DNA from: Opisthocomus hoazin
Taxonomy: Eukaryota; Chordata; Aves; Opisthocomiformes; Opisthocomidae
Assembly: GCF_030867145.1 (NCBI RefSeq)
Contig: NC_134439.1
Span: 5,679,379-5,743,378, forward strand
Reading direction: 5' to 3'
DNA: 64,000 nucleotides
The position numbers and the translations under genes were made by a program. Positions within the stretch are counted from its first letter, which is position 1, and every line of letters begins with the position of its first letter. Positions 15,001-27,000 of the stretch are shown here, one piece after another. The notes beneath the pieces were generated by a model, which worked only from the letters and a program-made list of their open reading frames with translations, had not been told where the DNA came from and made no database searches.

Positions 15001-18000
15001 CTTTGGAGAGTTTGGCACTGCAAGGTTGCAAGTTAATCACTAGCACATTAGTACACAGTCTGGACCAAGTCGCATGAGAAAGTAAAAAGGTGCTAGTGCT
15101 CCATGTCTTTGGAAAAAATGCATAAAAATCAGATCTAGCACCCCTCCCAAACTGAGAGCACTACATACCAAATTTTAGAATAGCATTTTAAATAAATTAC
15201 AGTTCTTCTACAGAGTACTTCCTGCAATTGCACAGTAACCAGATGGATACGTCAATTAATGATCCCAATTTCTGTATTACATGCTTATAGATGTGGATGC
15301 TAGCCAAAGGTTTTAAGCAATGTCAAATGTGCATGTATTTCAAAGCAAAGACAAAGCCAAGAGATGGAATTTTTTCAAGTGGCCCTCATTCCACGGCACG
15401 GAGAAGTCAGAGGCAATTAAGGTATGGTGGCTTAATGAACTTGCATTCATTGACTGAGCTGCAGTGACTGTGTGCACTCTGCCTACTCTATCTGCAAATT
15501 AAACACGTTAGCTTAAAACATCTATGTGTTGACATAGCATACACTGTCCCCCTTCAGCATTAGCCACTGAACTATGCCGATGCAATTCCCGAGAATACTG
15601 ATGCTTTCAAGCCTTTTCACACCTTTTCACGTGTTTCAAACCACTGGCTGTACAACCCTTTCAAGGAGTCAGAAGTATTCTTGCGTATCAGATATTCCCA
15701 AACTGTCCAAGTCAATGCAGCCCAGGCCTCCTTAAAAACCTACCACTAAAAATTCTGTCCCATCAAGTCCTCTCCAGAAGAAAGGATGAAAATGAGCTTT
15801 TCTACAACAAAAAGTTTTCACAACTGGCTCAAATCCAGCCTGCTACAGGCAGAGGCAGTAGTCTCATTTTTCCCACCTGGCCCCAGCTGTGTGCTCCCAT
15901 TCCCTTCCTTCCACTGGCATTCACATACCATCGTCAAGATCAGGAAGATGATCTGTCTCCAGGCTGGTTTTCCCCCCCTTGTCGAGGCAGTTTTCAGCCT
16001 GGGCAGTTTCCTGGTCCACATGGCTGCTCAACAGCACAAACATGAACGCCAACAGAAGGAAAGGAGTGAGGACGAGCGTCACTGCCCCCTTCCACAGCAG
16101 CATGATTTCGAGTGCCTCATGATCTTCGTGAAAGGGCAGCGCTCCCAGGCCAAGGGAAAGCACTACTTATGGGTCACATCGCTTAGCTTCCCGTAAGAGC
16201 TAGTGATCTTCTCTTGTCATTTTTAAACATCAGCTTAGGCTCTGGTGTAACCACTATCTAGCACTACCATCCAAGCATGTCCCTATTATACTAGGAAGGG
16301 AAAGAGTAAAATAGCGAATTCTGGCCTTAAAACCTTTTAAAGGTTGAAGTACAAATCAAAGTTCACTTGATTATTTCTGCTGAACAAACGTCACTATGGT
16401 TGCTTGCAATTTTCTAGGTGAAATTGCCAACTACTACCCTCTAAGCATCTCTACATTTAAGCTGCTGCTTTAGATCCCCCAGCATCTGAAAAGCTTTCCA
16501 AGCTCAAGGCAATGTAATTCACTGATTACGACTTCATCACAATTTCACAGCTCCTTAAAAGAGAGATTCACAGGAAGCTCAAACTACTTTGCGTTCAGTA
16601 AGTGTGAAACTCAACACCCTAAAATTTAAGAATGCCTTTTCAGTTTTTCATTCAGCTGAGCAAAGTCAACCATTTGGACAGAGGTAATACAGCACGTGTG
16701 CACCTAAACACTAAGGCTGCACTAGAAACATTTGAATACAAATGCTAAAAAAAAAATAGCTTCTGGAAAAAAACAAAGCCAATTGCTCGTTATGATTAGT
16801 GGGAGGAGCCAGTCACAACTTCAGTAATGGAAAACTCCATTTTTTGTGTAGCTTTGTTCCATTACAGCATACCTGGCACAAACGGTGAATCCACAGCCTC
16901 CAGTTACAATCACTACATTAGTTTTACGACTAAACAGAGTATTTTTCTACTCCAAAGAACTGAGTAATCAATCTCTCCTGGTTTATTATTCACTACCACT
17001 CAACTGTGGATTATGCAGCAAAATTTTTTCGCTTTGACTTTAAAGGTGCAGAGATCCTCCCTCAGCTCCCTGTCAAATATTGGGCAATAATCTGCTTTCC
17101 CCGCAAATCTGCATTAAAATTCCAAAGACCAAGTTCTACCCTCTGCTGTATCCATCTTTAGAAGAGTGAACAGGAGGAGGAAAACACAGCACACAGTTCT
17201 AAGGTCTATGTCGTTGTACAAGCCACAGTCCAGCAGGCACTCAAGGCTCGCAAGAATTATTAGCAAAATAATAAACTAGTCTGCACAAAAGATGACTGAT
17301 CACCTCCATAAGCAAGGGAAAGGCGTCTGTTGAACAAGGTTCTTTTTCACACATCTACTTTTCAGAACAGAACCACACTTGAAAGAAGATAAGTGACCGA
17401 TTATCTTTTGTCTCATATTTAGAGACAAGCGTGAGACAAATTCTTCCCCACTGAGGTACAGAACTAAAAGAGGTAACAGCTCTTCACTAAAGCCTTTAAA
17501 GGGGAAAGCATCACTAACTTCTCACTCATTTTCAAACATTTTATACAGGCAAGTGGTACGAGGCTCACCGAAGTGACTAAATCCGTGTGTCGTCGCTGTT
17601 TCTGTTGGTTAACTGGACTACAGCTCGCACTCTGGTTTTGAGACCAGTTACACAATTACGATCCACAAGCTGCGCACAATAGCAGCATTAGGGAGACTGG
17701 CTTGATCTGTATCAACAGGTGCCAGCAAACAGCCTGCCAATTTCATGCAATTTTACTTCTAAAGCCATTACGCTGGTTGGCAGTTGACCAAAGCAAAAGA
17801 TATGTTTTAACCCCATGAAGCCTGAGCATAATTATAGTAAACACATAACAAAGCTGCACCTCAAATATTTATGATACAACAGTTTGAGAGGTGAGTGCCT
17901 GTACTCTAGCCAGAGTGCTGTCCTCATATTCCTGTGTGTCCAGAGCACCACATTCAAGGCTATCTGAAAAATCAGAATGAAGGAATTTAAGTCACAGAAA

Positions 18001-21000
18001 CTCACTGCCAGTGTACTTAGTTTTAAGTCTCCATTAAGCTCTACTATTAATACTTTGAAGTTATAAGGAGAGTGTATCGCTGTTAAAGAATAGAAAAACA
18101 CACCCCTACAAGGGAAATCGGCTCCGAAAACAACAAAGATAATACATTAAAATAGACATCCTCTCTATTTTGTGTATTTTTCCTGATCTGACTGGAAAGA
18201 GACTTCATTCCTAGGTGCCTTTTCCATTTATTTTCATTTTCTCAATGACAACATAAAAAATTAATAGGTGGTTTGGGCCTACGGCACTGTGGTAGGTGGA
18301 ACAGACTCCATACACACTCTGCTGCTACTACCACTCTTGTTATTTCCTCATTACTCACTATAAGAAATAGCTCCAGGAGTGCTTAGCAACCCACTGCATC
18401 CAATCAACTAAAGATCACTAACGGCAGCGTGTGAAAGGCACGCAGGAATGGAGCGCCAGGGCACAACCCGCGAGCCCGAATCAAGCACGTAGGAAACCGC
18501 GCTCTGTTCTTTCACTATCAAAACTCGGTGGCCAGATTCCAAACTCTTTGGTAAAACTCTTCTACGCTGCCGCCTCTCGCTGCGACTGCGCTTCCTGCAG
18601 TGAGCTCTACTTTTCCACTACACGCCCACCGAATGCTGCTTCCTCAGGACAGAGGTCCCCATCAAGCACCGCTCGGCTGCTCTTAACTGCACTTTAGAAG
18701 CCATCTGTTTTTTTTAATACTATATTAAAAATAAAAAAAAGTCAAACCAAATAAAATGCAAAGATTCATTGCAGAAATTCCACTTGCCACATACAAATCT
18801 ATTAGCCATAGGATAATGTCACTGCAACAAGAACTGAAAACGTTCCTACCAAATCCAGTCTGGAAAATTAAGATTTCTTTTCTTCATTAGGTGTTCAGAT
18901 ACAGCCTTTCTCTCCAGCTCCCTTCAGCTGTCATATAAGCATGCTAGAGAAGTTTAACCCGAATCAAAAGAACACCTTTCTCCTATCCATTGTCAAGATC
19001 ATTCCTCTAATTCAAAATCATGGTTTCAACCAAGTGTTTCATGACATCATTGTGGCATTTTCCTTACAGAAACGGAAGCTCCGCAGAGCCTTTTATGAAG
19101 GACTTCAAGTCGTACACAGCGGACCAAATAGCTACTGTGTTTGAAGTAGCAAAGGCTCCGCAAGAAAAGCAGAAAGGCTTTGCATCCTATTAGACCATCA
19201 CTCTGTTTCAAGGAGCTTATTTTCCACACCCCAATCATTTCATGGTTCAACTGTTAAAACTTTTTTTTGTGCTAAATCTCCTCGAAATATCTTTGGGCAA
19301 GATGTCAACTGCTATAACCGTGTGTTACAACAGGTACCGCTTCTTTGATTTCTCCAGTAGCTTCCAGCCTTTCACCAAATCGAACCCCACCCATTGTCAC
19401 CTCCACAGTCACCTTTTTCCACGTTGCCCTGCACTTGGAATATCCCACTAAATAACAATTAAGTGTCTTCTGTACTTTTTTTGTAAAAAAATCCTTCCCA
19501 CTGAGTATTTCGCTGCTGCAGGCCATTATTGATGCATTCCTTATCTAAGCCCTTGTCACAGATTTTGTCAATACTGCAAAGTCGATAGGTACAGATCATG
19601 GTCTTACACAGTTATCTGGCATAAAGACACACAATAACGTAAAAACAGTCACATATCCTTTTGCCTACAATGCTCAGGCACGATGGAGTAGAATGTAGAT
19701 TTCATGAAAGTTTGAGGTAATTTTTTTAAATAGAATGCAAATAGTAGTGATGAGAATAGAATAAAGATTAGATAATTAATTTTGTGCTTCTAGGGCTAGG
19801 CTAGCTTATCTAACTATTGCATAATTTTGCAAAGTTGTTAGCTGTTGGCAACAGCATCTCATGACAGAAATGAAACGGATTGACAAGTAAAAACTCCAGC
19901 AAAAAAGTAATCCTACCTTCGTCTCCTTCTGGCGCATAGGAAGCTGTAATGATGTCAATGTCAGCACAGTTCATCACAATTTGGTTGGTTGCCTGTTTCA
20001 CCTGGAAGAGAAATTTTATGAGCATCAGGAAGAAATTGTGTTCCCTACCCCCTTGAGCTCCCTCCGGTAGGCGTTCCCACCTCCCTTTAATCTAAAAACC
20101 CCTCCACCATCAAGCCTTTAAAATAGAATTTAGTGCTTGAAATAAAATATAGCGATCACAAGTAGTAAGAAAGAGAAAGATATTCCACTGACTGCTCTCA
20201 TTTGTTTCCAAACAAGCATGCTTGCATCATGTTCAAGCCATCTAGACCTACTTATCAACACTGTAAATTATTTAAGGGAATGGACTGCCTGTTAAAAATT
20301 GGTATGAAAGCTTGACAATAGGGCCCTTGTACATGCCTGGCAATCCGAGACCAATAAAAATAGATAGAGAGCCTGTCAGCTTCCTTTTAGACATGACCTA
20401 CAGAGGACTATAGTACAAGCTTTTGAACACAAACTTAGACCTTTCAGAGATGATCAGAAATACAACCTACGGTACTGTGTTCTAAACTGTTGACACTGTA
20501 AGAACTTCTTAGGTTAAAAACATCTGCCAAGAAACTCGCCGTTACATTTTCCTGAAAACTTTCCTTCTGCCAGCTCTTGGCTACACACGCTTTGCTTTAT
20601 TTAACAAGTGGCCAGCTCCCAGCACAGTAATAAACTGTCTTACTGTGCCAGCTTTCTATTTGGATGTAAGAGCGTGAATACAGAGGAATTCAAATTAAAT
20701 ATCAATTAATTACAAAGCGGTAAAATATTTGGGAATTAAACTAGGAATTATTTAGAAACTCGTGGCTGAAACCACTAGAATCATTACACTGGATCGAGCT
20801 GGTAACCCTGCTAGTCCGGGACACAATTCCTAGCAGTAGACAATGCCAGTTCTTTAAATGAAAGAGCAAGAAGTTCTGTAACTGCCAGCTAGAGTTTAAC
20901 GTATGCATCAAGTAACTGCTTCTTACCCCAGGCAGTGAGTTCCTTAAAGCATAAGGACTTGTATCCCTTTTCCTGATTTTTCACTATTATAACCTTAAAA

Positions 21001-24000
21001 TGCCCTATCAACACCTGTACCAGTCACTTTGGCCAGCCACACTGGAACACAGCAGAAACCAACTGGACCTCCTTCTGGTGGAAACTGGTTCCCATGAACC
21101 AAGAGCTCCTTTGCCCCTCTGGCAACATCAGTAAAGCACGCTGCATGTGCAAACCCGCTCACCATTCAAGCATCTGAGTGTAAACACATTTATTACAAGT
21201 AAAGTTGAAATAATGAGCTGAAGTGTCACAGTTGAAGCAAACACTTATCACTGCCATAAAGGAGCTGGTGTCTACGCAAGATGAGTAAACGGAAGCAGAT
21301 ATTCAGTCTTAAGCTGTTCTACCTAGGCTCGCTGAAGGAATGGTTCCTTAGTCACTGCGTACATAAAAAGCCAAATTCTAGTCCAGTCAGTGATGAGAGG
21401 CTTAAGAAATTTAAATGTATAACTTAACAGGCACGCCCACATCATAAGAACGGCCCATCTAGTCCAATAACCTGTGAACCAAAGGGCTAACATCAGATAC
21501 TCCAAGGAAAGCCAACCCCCACTGTGGACCGTTAACACAAGACAAACCTAACTCAGAAGTTTCTTTCTAACCTCAGTCACCAACTCTGCTTCTGAGGCAA
21601 ATGTCTATGGCTTATTCCTATTAACAGAATTGTTCATGTAATAAATATCATGTAAGGGCTTACACTTTTTGACAGCGTAACTATTAGTGAATCTTTCCAA
21701 ATCCTGCTTGTCAGGCACCCGGCAGTAGAGTGTCGTACAGAACGGCGCAGAAGAGCTGTGTTGTGCTACCTAATAAACTTCACCTGATCCTAAAAACAAC
21801 ATGCTTACAAAGCATAAAACTAGCAAACGTAACAGCTGAAGTGACACAGGTTAGATTTGATGCTTCCAGTAAAGATTTACAATCTGGAATTTTCCAGTTC
21901 GGTGTGCATGAAACTAATGGATTCCAACACCTCCCAAAATCCAAGATCATCACCCAATAATTTTCATCACGATATTACAGTTTGGGGTTTTTCAAGGTCT
22001 TCTAAAAGACAGAAAATTCAGAATGAGAACAGCTTTTTATAAATGTCTAGTAAGGACCTTTATTGAATCTACAAATCCAAATCTCTCTGGATTAAGAATT
22101 CAAGATGCAAAAAGGGCTGTCCAAACTGCAGACAATACTGGGTTTAACAATAGGCTTGATCTTTAAAAACAACCTCTTCTGAGGACAGAAGAATTGTCAA
22201 CGTAGCACTGTGCCTGCAAAATAAGAAAGTTTAAGTTTCAGCAAAGAGAACTTCAGAGGCTTCTTAGAAAGGCAATTACCTATTTTTAGATTTTTTTCTA
22301 ACCTCCTACAAATATCAAACCAGTTTTACAACAAAATGCAACCTACTGGAAAACACTTAAAGGGATTGAGTGAACTAGTAGCTTAAAAAAACATTTACCC
22401 TCCAACTCCCAAAAAAATGAAGGGCAGAAGTCAGCGTGCAGGTATGAATACTGACAGTGTACAGCACACTTCTGAGGCTCTCATAGTTTAATTCAGGGAG
22501 GTGAAAAAAGTTTTCATGCTGGCACACAGCCTCTAGCATGAAAGCCTCCTCCCTCTGATCCACTAAAAATAACGAAGGACAGACACACCTGTAAGAACAA
22601 ACCCAAACCAAAACTATAAACCACCCAGCATACTTAACTTACAACCACTTTATCTCACAAGCACCTACAGCCTAATGCTTACAGACACCACGTACAGCAT
22701 GGAGATGAATGAAGGTGTTTTACTGTAAGTGACACCTTGAAACTGCTTTTACATTTCTGCCAACACTATGTTTTGGAAGACACATCTTCTGCTCATGCAG
22801 TGCTTCTCGTGAATGCAATCGTATTAAAAGGCAAAAAAAGCATCTCACTGCATCAGGTATAACCAATTACAAAGCTGTACATGTGCGAACTGTCACCCTG
22901 CTTCACCTTGCTCTACAGTATAATAAATTCACTCTTCAACAAGAGGAGGCTAATCAAGGCGAGAGCAAGCTACCAGTGCCCGCAATGAAAGTAGTTTTGC
23001 CGTAAGGCCAACACGCTTGAAAGCGGCAGATGAACCAAGACCAATATGTGGAACGAAGGAATGTTTCAAAACTTTAAACCTGTTGCTTTTGATGGCACTC
23101 TAGTAAGATTAATCACAAGTCAAACACCTCCTGAGATTAGCCAGACATACATACCACCAGCAGGTCTGCCTTGCAATAACACTGCAGACCTTTAAGACGT
23201 TTTAACTTCCCAGCCCCCCGCACATCCCCATTCGTGCTCGCACTTGTTTCTAGGAAGGAAAATCTCACCCTATAGGAGATAACAGCTTAAGTTCCCCCCA
23301 GGGTAACATCATTTGATGGAAGAAGAGCTAAAAAGGTTAATTATTTCATTTTGAAAATGAAGATATTTCCAAAACTCTGCCAAACAGGACTTGAAGACGC
23401 TGTAAAGCTTTTGCTTTTCACCAATTACCAGAGCAGGAAAGGACTTGATGGCAAAACCTTTTCAGGACATTAGAAACCAGAATTTGAATGGCTTCAGTGG
23501 AATGCCAGCCTACCCAAAATACAGGATGAGGTGCACCAAAAGACACCTTCTATAGTCAAAACTAATTCTCTAAAGCCATTCATAAGACAACTAAAATCTT
23601 GTCACTTGCTTCAGAGGCCTTTTCTAAATGCAGCATTATAACAAGCGTGTCTGTTTTTAGCATTTTACTCTTTAAAAATAAACAACTAAAATTACTTCTG
23701 TTCTGCTCTAGCATGTATATTTTTAAGAAATTCAAACTTCAATGAGAAAAGGAATAAAAAGTTTAATTCATCTTCATCTCAAGCAAATTATGGTAGCCAA
23801 GTAGCAAAATTACCAACACCACCACTAACTGGCCTACTGGAAAAATTCACTTCATTCCAAAGAGCACCTAAATTCAGCGTGACCTGGATAGGCTGGAAAG
23901 CTGGGCAGAGAGGAACCTGATGAGGTTCAACAAGGGCAAGTGCAGGGTCCTGCACCTGGGGAGGAACAACCTCATGCACCAGTACAGGCTTGGGGTGGAC

Positions 24001-27000
24001 CTGCTGGAGAGCAGCTCTGCGGAGAGGGACCTGGGTGTCCTGGTGGACGACAGGTTAACCATGAGCCAGCAGTGTGCCCTGGCTGCCAAGAAAGCCAATG
24101 GGATCCTGGGGTGCATCAAGAAGAGTGTGGCCAGCAGGACGAGGGAGGTTCTCCTTCCCCTCTACACTGCCCTGGTGAGGCCCCATCTGGAGTACTGTGT
24201 CCAGTTCTGGGCTCCCCAGTTCAAGAAAGATGAAGAGCTACTGGAGAGAGTCCAGCGGAGGGCTACGAGGATGAGGAGGGGACTGGAGCATCTCCACTAC
24301 GAGGAGAGGTTGAGGGAACTGGGCTTGTTCAGCCTGGAGAAGAGAAGGCTGCGAGGGGACCTTATAAATGCCTACAAATATCTGAAGGGTGGGTGTCAGG
24401 AGGATGGGGCCAAGCTCTTTTCAGTGGTGCCCAGTGACAGGACAAGGGGCAACGGGCACAAACTGAGGCACAGGAAGTTCCGTCTGAACATGAGGAAGAA
24501 CTTCTTCCCTCTGAGGGTGACGGAGCCCTGGAACAGGCTGCCCAGGGAGGTTGTGGAGTCTCCTTCTCTGGAGATATTCAAGACCCGCCTGGACAAGATC
24601 CTGTGCAGCCTGCTGTAGGTGACCCTGCTTCGGCAGGGGGGTTGGACTAGATGACCCACAGAGGTCCCTTCCAACCCCTACTATTCTGTGATTCTGTGAT
24701 TCTGTGATTAATTACATTCATCTCCAGCAGTCACACGCACTCCAGAAGTGTCAAATCCACACAGACAAGTAAATCCCTTCATAACTATGATCAATGCAAT
24801 CATCTTAGCCTTCTGAATCACAGAACTGAAAGCGGCCTTTCTGGGGGGGACAAGAGCAAAGGCATTCCTATTTTTGAAGCTGATGGCATAAGGGTCCACA
24901 GAACCCCAAGGTCCCGACTTTGAAGCACCAGACTTGAACACTCAGCATGGTACCTTTAACACTCAAACTCAGATCTAATTTCATATGCCGGAAATGTAAA
25001 TTACAATGCTGGATAACATGACCACAAATTTATACTAGACAACTTCCCCCCCTCCCCAGCAGATACTGAGCATAAATACTACACCCATTAAACTTAATTT
25101 TTCAAGGTTCACATACAAGAGTGTCACAATTAATCTTTAACTGGCATGCAGCAGGATCAGAAGACTACACATTCTTTAGTCTAGCAAATACTGCATAATT
25201 AACCTATAAAAAGCAACAGATACAGGTTAAACATTGCTAAATAGAACAGAGTATCCTTAAGACATGTTAAAGGGACTGGGAAAGACATTTAAAAGAGCCA
25301 TCTACCTCAGGTTGTAAATTCTTTCAAGTAAAGACAGGTTGGTTTGCAACCAAGAAACACCTCACCGTAGTTTCCAGTTTAAGGCATGAATCACTGCACA
25401 ACACCCTCCAAAGAAGGCAGTTTATGGCGAGGTGAACGCCAGCAAGTCAGGAGACAAGCACGCACCTTTCTGCAGCTCTGCCCCACTACACCCCGCGCCG
25501 GACAGGTGATCGCTTGGAGCCGGGACAGCGTTAAGGATTTCCATTTAGAAGCTTAGAACAACCATTGAACTTTGGAAGCCAGATGCTTGTTTCTGTGGCT
25601 GGTTACTCATGTTTGCCTGTTCAGCACGATGCTGAAGAACACAAGGGCAGCACATCCCCTCTTTGTTCCAGCCCTCGGTTACGCCTCCCAGGAGTCAAAA
25701 GCAGAACAGAAAAAAGTTGACCTAGCCACGGAGCAATACGAGTGCACTGCACTGATAACTAGACCCTGAGAATCAGGGATACAGTAATTAAATCTCGAGC
25801 TAACAGACGAATAAAATAGATGATGTATTTCCACAAAAAAAAAAAAAAAAAAATCTTAATTGTGCTCATGCAGAAACACCCCTACACACCCAACAAATCA
25901 ACAGTTTAAAGTGCCAAAAGACGACATAATGACAGCGTGATCACAGGATTGCAAGCAGGCGACTATTTCAGCTCCAGATCTGCTATCCACATGCAGTCTC
26001 CAGTTCTCCCACAACCACGCTTTGTCCTAGCTGTGAGAAGGGTTCCTTGTAAAATAGTTCATTTAAGGATTTTTGGTTTATTAACTGTGATAATGGTAAT
26101 TACATACTGTCCGTGTATATAATAGTTACACAATTCTACAGACTTCAAAAATATTCATATGACCACAAATTGCATTATGTAAAAATCTTGAGTAACCAGA
26201 CAAAAGTTAATATACAGGTTACCAGATACTTAAGAAGCGCAGCTTCAAAAGGCTGCGAAATTAAACTCTCAAGAGACGGCTTTCAGTAATGTTTCTTTAT
26301 CAAGACAAAGCACCAATTCCCTAACCTGAAAACTTGAAGTGCCACAACAAACTACAAACACGTACCATTTCTTTTTAAGGCTTTGAAATCAACCTGGTCC
26401 CTGCTGACACTGAAGCAACAGCCTTATCTTCTGAATCATAAAAGGCTTTATCCTCTGATGGTTATTTGAAGGAGCCATATAAGTGTAACATTTATTATTG
26501 TGGCATAAAGACAAAATGTGTTGTTAAGTTTTTTATATGTACAAAAGCCAACGTAAGAGTACTGCCCCAAAGCCAAGACTGGAAGGTTACTTAACACTTC
26601 TTTAGAGCTTGGTGCTCAAGTGGAAAGACTTACCAAAATTCTACACAGAGGGCTGCCAAATCCTACTGAATGGCCATGAGTGAGAAACACAAACTGACTG
26701 ATACAGTGTCTACTTGTAACGTCCTGACTAAACAGCACAGCCTTCACTAATTCCAGTTTGCTATTAAAGATGCAAAACAACAAAGCAAACAAACACTTTT
26801 GATGTGCGTAACGAAAAGTTTTCCCAATTTTGTGATTAATCATGATTGATTCTGGTGTCACAGTTTCAGTACTCACCCCGCAGGTCAGAAACCATCACTG
26901 GTTTAAGTACTTGACGTGGATTACTGCTTATCCAGCCATTATCATACCAGAATGGAGCAGAGGGACTAAGAATTATTCTTCATTGGTTATAAAAAATGAT

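Noticed and set aside
25835-25853. A19 tract as the tail of a processed pseudogene
   Set aside because: No spliced gene copy precedes it on either strand. The same holds for the A19 tract at 10878-10896.
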